NCBI GenBank assembly: GCA_020404105.1 | Contig: JADBWH010000029.1 | Span: 1-64,000, forward strand | Origin: Pseudanabaena sp. M53BS1SP1A06MG | Lineage (GTDB): Bacteria > Cyanobacteriota > Cyanobacteriia > Pseudanabaenales > Pseudanabaenaceae | Length of the DNA stretch: 64,000 nucleotides | Direction of reading: 5' to 3' | Shown: positions 7,342 to 15,690 of the stretch, piece by piece | Position numbering within the stretch: position 1 is the stretch's first letter | Layout of the letters: each line of letters begins with the position of its first letter | The notes under the pieces: generated by a model | Database searches by the model: none | Told to the model about the DNA's origin: nothing | Seen by the model: the letters and a program-made list of their open reading frames with translations, nothing else | Translations under genes and position numbers: made by a program

Positions 7342-9909
7342 ATGCCCATACCCGTAGAACAGTTACTTACCCCTGAAATCCTCAAACCTGCCCGTTATTT
7401 GGGTAATGAGTTTGGTGCAGTACATAAACCTTGGGATGAGGCAATTGTGCGTTGGTCGCTGACCTATCCCGAAATTTACGAAGTAGGTGCATCCAACCTA
7501 GGGCATATTATCCTCTATAGCATTATTAATTCCAAAGATGGGCAACTATGCGATCGCGCCTATTTACCAGCACCTGACCTCTCTGCAAAACTCCGTGAGA
7601 CTAAGACTGAACTATTTGCCGTTGAGTCCAAGCGATCGCTACGAGAATTTGATATTTTAGGTTTCAGTCTCAGCTATGAATTAGGCGCAACTAATGTTTT
7701 GGAAATGTTTGATCTTGCTCATATTCCGATGACATGGCGAGAACGCAGTGAGTTTAGTATTGAGGAATGTCCATTAATCTTTGCAGGGGGGCAGACAGCG
7801 ACTTCTAATCCTGAGCCCTATGCCGATTTCTTCGATTTCTTTGCTCTTGGGGATGGGGAAGATCTCCTGCCAGAAATTGGTGAAGTGATCAAGGTGGCTA
7901 AGCTGTCGGGGAAAACCCGTCGAGAAACCTTGCTAGATTTGGCTAATGAAGTTGATGGAGTCTATGTTCCTGAATTCTATAACATGGATGCAAAAACAGG
8001 TGCAGTCACTCCCAATCGTAGCGATGTATCACCACGGATCTTGCGTCGTGTCGCTACCCCCATGCCTGAGCATAGTATTGGACTCGTTCCCTTAGTGGAA
8101 ACTGTTCACGATCGCCTAACTATCGAAATTCGGCGCGGTTGTACGAGGGGTTGCCGTTTCTGCCAACCAGGGATGCTAACCCGTCCTGCCCGTGATGTTG
8201 ATCCAGAGAAAGTTGTTGATACGATTGAGAAGGCAATCAGAGAAACTGGCTACAATGAGTTCTCTTTACTATCCCTCTCCTGTTCCGATTATCTCGCTCT
8301 GCCATCCGTAGGAGTCCAGATTAAGAATCGATTCAAAGATGAGCATGTCACCCTCTCGTTACCGAGCCAAAGAGTTGATCGCTTTGATGAGAATATTGCT
8401 CATATGCTCCGCAGTGGTGATGGTCGTCAGCAGGGGCTAACCTTTGCGCCAGAGGCAGGAACACAGCGTTTGCGGGATGTGATTAATAAGGGACTGACCG
8501 ATGAGGAACTACTACAAGGCATTAAAACTGCCTATGTCGAAGGTTGGGATAAGGTCAAACTCTATTTCATGATTGGCTTGCCAACCGAAACTGATGGAGA
8601 CGTGATTGGTATTGTCAAAACAGTGGAATGGTTGCAACAGGAATGTTCGCAAAAGGGAAGAAAGAAAATCTCCTTTAACCTAACTATTTCCAATTTCACT
8701 CCCAAGCCCCATACACCTTTTCAGTGGCATACAGTTTCCAGTGGTGAGTTTGTACGAAAGCAAGAATTATTGCGTAAGGAATTTAGGCGCTTGAGTGGAG
8801 TTAAGGTGAATTACACCGATATTCGCATCAGTGCAATGGAAGATTTTGTCGGACGCGGTGATCGCCGTTTGGGTAAAGTCCTCTATCGTGCATGGCAACT
8901 GGGTGCAGGCATGGACTCATGGTTTGAGAGTGCAGAAAAGGCTTTTGGGGCATGGACACAGGCGATCGCTGAGGCAGATCTGGTTTGGGATGCCCCATCA
9001 CTCAAAATTCCCGCACCCTTACCTTGGGATCACATTGATACAGGCATCGATAAACAATGGTTGATCGAAGATTGGGAAAGAGCGATCGCTGCAAAGGTAA
9101 TTCCCGATTGTTCCTTTGGTGGTTGCTCAGAATGTGGCGTTTGCGGTCCCGAATTTGGACATAACGAGGTAATTCCACCTCCAGAAATACCGCCAATTTC
9201 CCTAGAGAAACCACAAGTACCACCGAGAGTGCAACGCATTCGCCTAAAGTTTGGCAAGCTTGGCGATATGAGTTTGATTTCCCATCTAGATTTACAACGC
9301 TTCTTTCAACGGGCTGCGCGTCGGGCGGCGATTCCCATTGCTCATACCGAAGGCTTTAATCCATTACCACGGATCTCTATCGCCAAGGCTTTACCTCTCG
9401 GTCAAACTAGTAGCGCCGAGTTCGTTGATTTTGAACTAACAAGGGTGATGCCCCTTGAGGAATTCCAAGTGCGACTCAAAGCGCAACTAGATACAGATTT
9501 ACCGATCTATGCGATCGAGGAGGTTGAGGTGCATTCACCATCCCTAGATTCACTTTTAGAAGTTGCAGAATACACCCTTACCTGCGCTTTTATCACATCT
9601 AAGGAACGCAATGCTGCGGACATTATGGATTTACTTGAAGGGGCAAGTTATTGTGTACTCGCAGCTACTTCCATTCAATTGTCGAAGGTGTCGAAATCGG
9701 GACGTAGTCAGATGTTGGAATTACGCGATCGCCTATTTACAATTAACGTCATCAATCCCGATCCCGAATTTCCTAAACTCCATTTCATGGGAAGTTGCAA
9801 ACCTGACAGCAATCTCAAGCCCGAGTATGTAGTCTATATGCTCAATAAATATCTCTCTGAAGATGACGAGATTAAATTAGTCAAAGTTCATCGTGAATCA
9901 ATGCGATAA
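7342..9909 (+). CDS. TIGR03960-family radical SAM protein with C-terminal DUF2344 (TIGR03936) domain
   Basis: The 855-residue protein has three parts. Residues 1-230 form a B12-binding-like N-terminal domain (IYEVGASNLGHIILYSIIN). The radical SAM core has the 4Fe-4S motif CTRGCRFC (about residues 270-277) and APEAGTQRLRDVINKGLTD. The C-terminal domain of about 220 residues contains KFGKLGDMSLISHLDLQRFF. The family name (TIGR03960 fused to TIGR03936) rests on this architecture. Its reaction is not established to my knowledge. A Cys-rich SFGGCSECGVCGPEF stretch (about 591-605) between the domains could bind metal. The ATG at 7342 is chosen because MPIPVEQLLTPEIL matches the family's usual N-terminus. 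It ends in a hairpin shared with the convergent argJ. Confidence 0.9.
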   Translation: MPIPVEQLLTPEILKPARYLGNEFGAVHKPWDEAIVRWSLTYPEIYEVGASNLGHIILYSIINSKDGQLCDRAYLPAPDLSAKLRETKTELFAVESKRSLREFDILGFSLSYELGATNVLEMFDLAHIPMTWRERSEFSIEECPLIFAGGQTATSNPEPYADFFDFFALGDGEDLLPEIGEVIKVAKLSGKTRRETLLDLANEVDGVYVPEFYNMDAKTGAVTPNRSDVSPRILRRVATPMPEHSIGLVPLVETVHDRLTIEIRRGCTRGCRFCQPGMLTRPARDVDPEKVVDTIEKAIRETGYNEFSLLSLSCSDYLALPSVGVQIKNRFKDEHVTLSLPSQRVDRFDENIAHMLRSGDGRQQGLTFAPEAGTQRLRDVINKGLTDEELLQGIKTAYVEGWDKVKLYFMIGLPTETDGDVIGIVKTVEWLQQECSQKGRKKISFNLTISNFTPKPHTPFQWHTVSSGEFVRKQELLRKEFRRLSGVKVNYTDIRISAMEDFVGRGDRRLGKVLYRAWQLGAGMDSWFESAEKAFGAWTQAIAEADLVWDAPSLKIPAPLPWDHIDTGIDKQWLIEDWERAIAAKVIPDCSFGGCSECGVCGPEFGHNEVIPPPEIPPISLEKPQVPPRVQRIRLKFGKLGDMSLISHLDLQRFFQRAARRAAIPIAHTEGFNPLPRISIAKALPLGQTSSAEFVDFELTRVMPLEEFQVRLKAQLDTDLPIYAIEEVEVHSPSLDSLLEVAEYTLTCAFITSKERNAADIMDLLEGASYCVLAATSIQLSKVSKSGRSQMLELRDRLFTINVINPDPEFPKLHFMGSCKPDSNLKPEYVVYMLNKYLSEDDEIKLVKVHRESMR

Positions 9910-9927
9910 CTAAGCAGTTTAGTCTCA

Positions 9928-9974
9928 AACCATAAATGGGAAATGTTGTTTCACAACACTTCCCATTTATGGTT
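9928..9974. terminator. hairpin between convergent genes
   Basis: AACCATAAATGGGAA and TGTTGT (9928-9949) pair with ACAACA and TTCCCATTTATGGTT (9953-9974) with one A/C mismatch, giving a stem of about 21 pairs 18 bases after the radical SAM stop. No strong U-tract follows, so termination is inferred from position. Confidence 0.55.
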
Positions 9975-9992
9975 CTGCTAATTGTTTGGATT

Positions 9993-10035
9993 AGCAAAGA
10001 GTTAAGAATTGCTTAGCGATTCTTAACTCTTTGCT
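9993..10035. terminator. 17-bp perfect hairpin at the argJ 3' end
   Basis: AGCAAAGAGTTAAGAAT (9993-10009) is exactly complementary to 10019-10035. The right arm shares one base with the argJ stop codon. It is likely a transcript end for argJ on the minus strand. Confidence 0.6.
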
Positions 10036-11246
10036 TAGGTAGTATATTCTGCATTAATCTTGACGTAATCATAGCTGAGGTCACAGCCCCAAGCCGTGCC
10101 ACTGCCATCGCCATCGCCTACGCCGACATTGATGATCACAGTTTCATTTTTAAGGTATTCACTGGCAGCAGCACGATCATAATCCTGTGGAGTGCCATCC
10201 TGCATCATTACAAAATCACCAAGTTGAATATTCAACATATCTTGATTAAAGTTCACATCTGCCCGTCCTGCTGCTGCGGCGATTCTGCCCCAATTAGGGT
10301 CATTCCCAAAGACAGCAGACTTTACTAATGAAGAACCGACAATGGTTTTGGCAATTTTGCGAGCATCCTCTGTGCTAGATGCTCCTGAAACATTGACTTC
10401 GATCATACAGGTAGCGCCTTCACCATCACGGGCGATCGCCTTAGCCAAATTTTTACAAACCTCTTGCAGCATTGCCTGTAATTTAATTGCCGATGAGGAA
10501 TTTTCATCATCAATAGTGACCCCTGACTGTCCATTGCTGAGAGCTAGCACCATGTCATTGGTACTGGTATCACCATCAACAGTTACTTGGTTAAAACTAG
10601 CATCAATTGAGCTTGATAACATCTTTTGCCAGAGCTTGGGTTCAACACCTGCATCACAGGTGACAAATCCAAGCATCGTTGCCATATTTGGGTGAATCAT
10701 ACCTGAACCTTTGCAGATGCCGCCGATTCTCACGGGCTTACCATCAATTACGGTTTCCAAGGCAATACTTTTGGGCACAGTATCTGTGGTCATGATCGCT
10801 TTCGATGCAGCTTCACCACCATCGGGAGAAATTAGCGTAGCAATTTTGGCAATGCCTGTCCGCATCTTGTCCATAAGCAGTTGCTTACCGATGACACCCG
10901 TTGATGCAACCAAAACCCCATCTTTTGTATTTAAAGCCTTTTGGACGAGTTCGGCACATTCCACAGCATTGCGCCAACCCTCTGCACCTGTACTGGCATT
11001 GGCTTGACCCGCATTGCAGAGAATGGCGCTGACCTTACCACCCTTGGCTAGGACTTCTCGGTTAAAGTCCACGCAGGCTGCACGAACACATGATTTGGTA
11101 AATACTCCTGCGGCGATCGCAGGTACATCGGAAGCAATCATAGTTAAGTCAGGTGCGCCCGATGGTTTTAGTCCTGCTGTGATACCTGCGGCTTTGTAGT
11201 CTTTGGCGGCAGTCACTCCGCCTGCAATTACTTGCCAATCTGCCAT
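10035..11246 (-). CDS. argJ: bifunctional glutamate N-acetyltransferase / N-acetylglutamate synthase ArgJ
   Basis: ArgJ transfers acetyl from N-acetylornithine to glutamate, and in the bifunctional form also acetylates glutamate with acetyl-CoA, in the cyclic arginine pathway. The 403-residue protein carries the self-cleavage/nucleophile site HPNMATMLGFVTCD (Thr in MATML), which splits the precursor into alpha and beta chains. It also has the C-terminal SAVFGNDPNWGRIAAAAGRA block. The ATG at 11244-11246 (MADWQVIAGGVTAAKDY) gives the normal family length. It is convergent with the radical SAM gene and has no arginine-pathway neighbours. Confidence 0.95.
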   Translation of the reverse strand: MADWQVIAGGVTAAKDYKAAGITAGLKPSGAPDLTMIASDVPAIAAGVFTKSCVRAACVDFNREVLAKGGKVSAILCNAGQANASTGAEGWRNAVECAELVQKALNTKDGVLVASTGVIGKQLLMDKMRTGIAKIATLISPDGGEAASKAIMTTDTVPKSIALETVIDGKPVRIGGICKGSGMIHPNMATMLGFVTCDAGVEPKLWQKMLSSSIDASFNQVTVDGDTSTNDMVLALSNGQSGVTIDDENSSSAIKLQAMLQEVCKNLAKAIARDGEGATCMIEVNVSGASSTEDARKIAKTIVGSSLVKSAVFGNDPNWGRIAAAAGRADVNFNQDMLNIQLGDFVMMQDGTPQDYDRAAASEYLKNETVIINVGVGDGDGSGTAWGCDLSYDYVKINAEYTT

Positions 11247-11363
11247 GATTCTTAAAATTCCCTCTGGATATTTTTGGATATTTTTGCTTTTTATCGGTTA
11301 TACCAATTCGCAAAAGTGTAGTTGCACTTTTACGAATTAAAAAAAAACTTAGTTTTGTTTTTA

Positions 11364-11515
11364 ACTGATGTTACGTGGAACAAATATCACCCTCACCCCC
11401 CTGCCCCCTCTCCCTTGATGGGAGAGGGGGAGCTAGACTAATTTCTTGTTCCCCTCTCCCATTAAGGGAGAGGGGCTAGGGGTGAGGGTCTTAGAAACTT
11501 CCACGTAACATCAGT
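11364..11515. repeat. family E repeat with 17-bp terminal inverted repeats
   Basis: The ends ACTGATGTTACGTGGAA (11364-11380) and TTCCACGTAACATCAGT (11499-11515) are exact complements. Inside are GC-rich palindromes built from CCCTCACCCC, CCCTCTCCCTT and GGGAGAGGGG. A related GC-rich unit is embedded in the pglX frame at 62718-62800, and a solitary E end (ACTGATGTTACG) lies near 25635. No transposase is present, so this is MITE-like. Confidence 0.8.
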
Positions 11516-11745
11516 TTTTAATTCAATAAATAGCGTAGCCATTTATTGATTTCGCATTGTGTGTCTTATAGATCAATTAAAGAGAATATACTCAGCTACA
11601 TTAATCTAGTCATCAGTCTCAGAAGCCTTAGCAATCAATTCTAAATCCTTAACAAATTGACAAATTGTGTATCCAAGTTGATGAACAGAGATTAAGACTG
11701 AAAAATTTATGCCTCATTTCTACCAAAAAATGCTGTCAATACATC

Positions 11746-11849
11746 TAAGTAGCTAGACATAAGTAAACTAAAAACCGAGAGTTTTGTTCCGCCCGCTACG
11801 CGGGCGGAACAAAACTCTGGTTTGGGTTTTAATTAAGTTGAGCTACTTA
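11746..11849. repeat. family A MITE-like repeat, copy A1
   Basis: A 104-base element with TAAGTAGCT/AGCTACTTA ends and a central perfect hairpin GTTCCGCCCGC-TAC-GCGGGCGGAAC flanked by CGAGAGTTTT and AAAACTCTGG. Copies: 15991-16095, 28631-28735 (inverted), 36585-36687 (degenerate) and 21940-22003 (core deleted). Confidence 0.88.
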
Positions 11850-11931
11850 CGCTTCGACTACGCAACTGATCTGTAATCGCTTGTGGAACATGAACATCCA
11901 TGTACAAATCGATCGCTATTTATATTAGTCC

Positions 11932-12245
11932 TTAAGATTTCATGCGAATGTAGAAAGGTAACTTAGTGGATTGAGTTATGTTTTCTTGAACTTGCAGCCA
12001 TTCTTGTCTTATTTCTTGATCAATTTCTTCTTGATGATCTAAAAAAGTAGTAGCCCGTTGCTGCATGGGCTTCGGCTAGGTTTAAGTAAAGGTGTTGACG
12101 ACAGATATCTTCGACTGACCAGCTATAGTCGATATAGTCCATCACAATTTGCACGACTCTAATGCGTGGTAAGCGTGGTAAATGTCCAGACTGATGCTCA
12201 CTTCTTTCGATATGCGGATAACTGAGTGTCAGCGTAATGTTTTGG
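11932..12245 (-). pseudogene. DUF433 protein with a frameshift
   Basis: The minus strand from about 12245 reads ITLTLSYPHIERSE, then LPRLPRIRVVQIVMDYIDYSW, then LNLAEAHAATGYYFF. It must then shift frame to continue as DHQEEIDQEIRQEW and end LPFYIRMKS at the TAA at 11932-11934. The two halves together match the DUF433 fold found in putative antitoxins of the DUF433/DUF5615 pair. The break falls in a run of T residues near 12045-12050, so a sequencing slip cannot be excluded. No DUF5615 partner is visible in the next bases. Confidence 0.75.
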
Positions 12246-12618
12246 TTTCACCTAGCTAATTTGCCATATTCTAACAGTCTTGATCTTTGCTGCTAATAGC
12301 TAATAGCTTATCATTGGACTTAATTGAGAGTTACCTTGCACTAGTGCACCCTAACAAGAATTAAGTCGACTGTTCGGTTGAAATATGATCGCTTCTAAAC
12401 CAATCAGTTAAATTTTGCGTTTTACTCAACTTCATATACAGATTCATATCGATCACTTATCAATTATTTATCTTTGCGATCGCCGAAAATTTCTCAGAAC
12501 TCATCAACGATGCCGACAATTTTTACTTCCTTAAACTTGGCTAAAAATAGACAACTTTAACCAGCTCTTCGGTCAGGCATAACGCCCCCGTTCACCCGCA
12601 ACTAGCAGCCTATCGATC
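12246..12618. other. gene-free stretch, nothing recognised
   Basis: About 370 bases between the DUF433 remnant and the HxlR gene. The frames are broken on both strands, and no known protein remnant, RNA or repeat family was recognised. Confidence 0.4.
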
Positions 12619-13014
12619 TCAATGAAGAGACTCTGCACGGTCGGTGTGCAACGGGATTGTTTTGCAGCCATTGGTGCTCGTCTCCTCTTGGAATTCTTCA
12701 TCAAGTTCTGCAAGCTTATCCAAAATACTGACAAACTTTTCGCCAAAGGGAGTTATACAGTATTCGACACGAGGTGGAATTTCTGGATAGGCATGACGTT
12801 GGAGAATCTTGTAGCAGGTTAGCTTTCTTAAACGTTCATTTAACACCTTTGTTGTTAGCCCCTCAACACTACGTTCCATTAACCCTGGTCGGCAAACCCC
12901 CTGCCTCACCAACTGAAGGACTGTAAATGACCATTTACAGCCTAGGATATCTTCAGCCATTTTGAGTGTTGGCGTTTGCTTAACAAAAGTATTTACATTT
13001 TCTTTCTCAATCAT
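12619..13014 (-). CDS. HxlR-family winged-helix transcriptional regulator
   Basis: A 131-residue protein of the HxlR (MarR-like) family. These are small dimeric DNA-binding proteins, often sensing quinones, aldehydes or disulfide stress through cysteines. The hallmark core is present: ILGCKWSFTVLQLVRQGVCRPG, then GLTTKVLNERLRKL (recognition helix) and VEYCITPFGEKFVSIL. Cysteines are at about residues 26, 39, 67 and 87. It is divergent from a small thioredoxin-like gene with 110 bases between them. A GTACT-N4-AGTAC palindrome lies 13 bases before its start codon, so autoregulation and control of the neighbour are likely (inference). Confidence 0.88.
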   Translation of the reverse strand: MIEKENVNTFVKQTPTLKMAEDILGCKWSFTVLQLVRQGVCRPGLMERSVEGLTTKVLNERLRKLTCYKILQRHAYPEIPPRVEYCITPFGEKFVSILDKLAELDEEFQEETSTNGCKTIPLHTDRAESLH

Positions 13015-13026
13015 TTTCCCTAATCC

Positions 13027-13040
13027 GTACTGAAAAGTAC
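13027..13040. promoter_or_regulatory. candidate HxlR operator
   Basis: GTACTGAAAAGTAC, a perfect 5-bp inverted repeat with a 4-base spacer, lies between the divergent HxlR gene and the CPVC gene. Palindromes of this form and spacing are known for HxlR-family regulators such as YodB. Binding here is inferred. Confidence 0.5.
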
Positions 13041-13124
13041 CTACCCTACCAAATTGTAACTGCTTTCGCTACTTTCGTCGCTTTGATAGGGTGATTCTAC
13101 AATCCAAAATAAGGAGCACAAACA

Positions 13125-13361
13125 ATGAAATCAAAAGCAACCTTCTATCATGCTGGCTGTCCAGTCTGTATCAGTGCCGAGCAAAATATTGCTCATGCTC
13201 TCGATCCTAACCGCTTTGAATTAGACATTGTTCATTTAGGCGAACTCAAGGAAAAAATTGCAGAAGCAAAAGCACAAGGTGTTCAATCAGTTCCAGCTTT
13301 GGTATTAGATAACCATCCTTTCCACATCAACTTTGGCGCATCTCTAACAGATTTGGCTTAG
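13125..13361 (+). CDS. small thioredoxin/glutaredoxin-like protein with CPVC motif
   Basis: A 78-residue thioredoxin-fold protein. It begins with a beta strand leading to the redox motif GCPVC (about residues 12-16), followed by helix residues and the cis-proline loop QSVPALVLDN (about 53-62). A ribosome binding site AAGGAG precedes the ATG by about 10 bases. It is short for a thioredoxin (about 105) and closer to glutaredoxin or NrdH size. Divergence from an HxlR regulator suggests a role in an oxidant or electrophile response, but substrate and partner are unknown. The C-terminus FGASLTDLA looks natural. Confidence 0.8.
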   Translation: MKSKATFYHAGCPVCISAEQNIAHALDPNRFELDIVHLGELKEKIAEAKAQGVQSVPALVLDNHPFHINFGASLTDLA

Positions 13362-13492
13362 ATTACTCTCAGCTTTGCATCGGTTTCCCTTAATAGAGGG
13401 GAGCCGCATTTCTGAACATTGGCTATTAGAACTGCGGCACAACGGTTGAAATCATCGGCGGCAGGCTATCTTGATCCCTGCAACTGATGGTT

Positions 13493-14167
13493 TCAACTGT
13501 CTGCTGCATTTGAGTTGTTATCTGGTATTGAATGACATGGGAAGTAGCTTTGCAAGTACTTTAATGTGAATCGTTTTGTTTCTTCTACCAGTCGCTGCCG
13601 AAACGTTTGCTCTTGGCTGAGAGATAGCCATAATAATGTCCCGATCGCTTTTACCAGCACAAAGGCGATCGCTTCATAATCGGCTGGCTCCAAGCTGGCA
13701 TCGCGTCTGGCTAAGGAACTTGCTAAATCCTGAATCAATTGGGCATCGGTTGCCTCATCGATTTCTGTCAATTCGCGTATCGTTCCCTGCACCTCCATGA
13801 AAATCGCATGGTATGTGGGATTTTTGGAAAAGAAGTGATCGGTGGTATCAATCAAATGATTTACATAATCCGCCAAAGAGAGGGCAGCTAATTCAGCTTC
13901 ATCAACGACGGCTAACTCTTGATGTAGCTTTTCTGCATAACGGAGTGCCATGGCTTTTAGAATCGCGGCTTTGTCTGGGAAAAACTGGTAGAGCGACCCG
14001 ATCGGAACTTCGGCATGAGTCGCGATCGCGTTGGTCGTCGTTGCGGCGTAACCCTGACTGGCAAACAGATGTTCTGCCACATCCAGAATTCGATTGACCC
14101 GTTCCTGACTGCGAGCCTGTTGTGGTTTGCGGCGCATTCCACCTGTGGCTGATAGGATTTCAGACAT
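13493..14167 (-). CDS. TetR/AcrR-family transcriptional regulator
   Basis: A 224-residue regulator if started at the ATG at 14165-14167 (MSEILSATGGMRRK). The longer frame to 14269 would run through the operator boxes and is less likely. The N-terminal helix-turn-helix reads RILDVAEHLFASQGYAATTT, IATHAEVPIGSLYQFFPDK. The C-terminal half is an all-helical ligand-binding domain (TDHFFSKNPTYHAIFMEV). It is divergent from the COQ4-like gene region, with three related TGAG-N5-CTC boxes between them, which makes it the probable regulator of that unit and of itself. Base composition here looks richer in GC than in flanking housekeeping genes, which suggests transfer (not measured). Confidence 0.9.
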   Translation of the reverse strand: MSEILSATGGMRRKPQQARSQERVNRILDVAEHLFASQGYAATTTNAIATHAEVPIGSLYQFFPDKAAILKAMALRYAEKLHQELAVVDEAELAALSLADYVNHLIDTTDHFFSKNPTYHAIFMEVQGTIRELTEIDEATDAQLIQDLASSLARRDASLEPADYEAIAFVLVKAIGTLLWLSLSQEQTFRQRLVEETKRFTLKYLQSYFPCHSIPDNNSNAADS

Positions 14168-14195
14168 CGCGTTCTTCCTGACCTTTAAAAATAAA

Positions 14196-14264
14196 TGAGT
14201 ATTCCTCACGTTTTTCTTGACAAAACATGAGGAATACTCGTATTGTAGTAATATGAGCAATGCT
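14196..14264. promoter_or_regulatory. three TetR operator-like boxes
   Basis: TGAGTATTCCTCA (14196-14208), TGAGGAATACTCG (14228-14240) and TGAGCAATGCTCG (14252-14264) share the pattern TGAG-N5-CTCR. The first two are also inverted copies of each other (GAGTATTCCTCA versus TGAGGAATACTC). They lie just upstream of the TetR start. Confidence 0.6.
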
Positions 14265-14300
14265 CGCATTTTAACCTGATTAGCGCCAGAGATTCCTGTT

Positions 14301-14612
14301 ATGTCCCAGAATTTGCTAATTCCAAAAGCTGACTCTGCCGATATACATTCCTGCTGTCTGCTGCAATATGTCTATCTTGGGTTTTGGTTTGAGCGCTACC
14401 AATGTTTCCCCTGGTTTGTATTGATGATCGCTCCACTCAAATTACTATTTGTATCTAGAGTGGAACAGTCTCATGAACAAGTTCGCTATTTCAACGCGAT
14501 CGCTTAGATTGATTTTGTCAGTGTCTATGGAGTGCTCAATGACTTGCTCTGGTATCAGACTGTGAGCGAATTTGTTGTATTTGTCAATTTTTCAATGTTA
14601 AAGCCTTTTTAG
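14301..14612 (+). pseudogene. unrecognised frame interrupted by an in-frame TAG
   Basis: An ATG frame begins MSQNLLIPKADSADIHS, runs 68 codons to a TAG at 14505-14507, and continues in the same frame for 34 more codons (IDFVSVYGVLNDLLWYQ and onward) to a second TAG at 14610-14612. Together about 103 residues with aromatic, hydrophobic character. I do not recognise the family. It ends 11 bases before the COQ4-like start, so it could be a decayed first gene of that operon or non-coding leader. Confidence 0.35.
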
Positions 14613-14623
14613 AGTGATTTTCT

Positions 14624-15364
14624 ATGCAACTACTCAATACGTTGACGGCTAATGCTTCTGCCAACGCTCCTGTACAAAAACAGAGGAAAAATCCAATTCT
14701 CAAAGGGTTGCAATCAGTTCTGTCAAAACTGCTGCTTGCTAAGTCATTCACCTCAATGCTGTTTGGCGACTATAGCCTAGAAACGGTTGGTGAGTTGACT
14801 TACGGATTATTAGGAACTCCCGCATACGAGCGGTTGGCTCAACATCTCAATCAAGAGCCGGCTTGCGCTGCCCTGATCCGCAATCGCTACATTCCCCCTG
14901 CCCATGACCTGGATGCTTTACTCAACCTTCCGCCCGATTCTCTGGGGTACATCTACGCCGACCAGATGAAGAAAACGGGATTTGATCCCAACCTCCATGC
15001 TAGCATGATCGCCAGTTCGGATGCCGAATACGTTGAGCTACGGCTGAGCCAGACCCATGATCTCTGGCATATCATCACCGGATTTGGCACATCCCTAGTC
15101 GATGAAATTGGCTTACAGGCATTCCTTTTGCGCCAATTCCCCTATCCACTGGCAACTATGTTGGTTGCGAATAGTTTAATCTTCACCACGTTGAAAGAGC
15201 CAGAAATGTTACCCCAGTTGCTGGCAGCGATCTCCCAGGGATTTCAAATGGGTAACGCGGCTAAATCCCTTTTTGCCCAGAAGTGGGAAGAGGGGTGGGA
15301 GAAACCTTTGACTCAATGGCAGGCGGAGTTAAATATTCCGCTTATCTACTGGAGATTAGACTAA
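14624..15364 (+). CDS. COQ4-family protein
   Basis: A 246-residue member of the Coq4 family (pfam Coq4), known from ubiquinone biosynthesis, where Coq4 acts in the C1 decarboxylation/hydroxylation step. The zinc-type motif HDxxHx11E is intact: HDLWHIITGFGTSLVDE (about residues 145-161). The family-typical DSLGYIYADQM and ALLNLPPDSLG segments precede it. Cyanobacteria make plastoquinone rather than ubiquinone, so the role here is unclear. It lies downstream of a TetR regulator with operator-like boxes, which suggests inducible expression. The ribosome binding site is weak. Confidence 0.85.
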   Translation: MQLLNTLTANASANAPVQKQRKNPILKGLQSVLSKLLLAKSFTSMLFGDYSLETVGELTYGLLGTPAYERLAQHLNQEPACAALIRNRYIPPAHDLDALLNLPPDSLGYIYADQMKKTGFDPNLHASMIASSDAEYVELRLSQTHDLWHIITGFGTSLVDEIGLQAFLLRQFPYPLATMLVANSLIFTTLKEPEMLPQLLAAISQGFQMGNAAKSLFAQKWEEGWEKPLTQWQAELNIPLIYWRLD

Positions 15365-15503
15365 GTTGATTAAGATAATCGAAAAAGAGCAGAACAAAGT
15401 ACCCCAGAGAATGAAAAGGAGAACAGTTAGGGAGAGGAATCAAGGTTGTCTTTGTTGACCTTTTTTTGACAGGAAGCCCATTTTTTGATGATAGGAAATC
15501 TAG

Positions 15504-15677
15504 AAAAATGAGAGAGCTTGCATTGAGCAACTCAAAAATATTTCACAGATTGAATATTCTCGTCATCGCAGTCCCATCAATGCTTTGATTAATATCATTT
15601 GTGGGCTGATTGCTTATTGCCATCAACCCAAGAAGCCATCTTTACATATGGATTGGGTTTTATCCTCTGTTTCTTAA
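15504..15677 (+). pseudogene. C-terminal remnant of an IS982-like transposase
   Basis: The frame reads [20 protein letters not shown], then [20 protein letters not shown], then [10 protein letters not shown] to a TAA. This matches the conserved C-terminus of IS982-family DDE transposases (EHSRHRSP...HQPKKPSL). Upstream codons are closed by stops at 15501-15503 and earlier. No terminal inverted repeat was identified, so only a fossil is left. Confidence 0.75.
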
Positions 15678-15690
15678 CCTGAAATCACGT

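Noticed and set aside
15342-15530. 62-codon minus-strand frame after the COQ4-like gene
   Set aside because: Overlaps the gene end and the transposase remnant region; composition is not protein-like.
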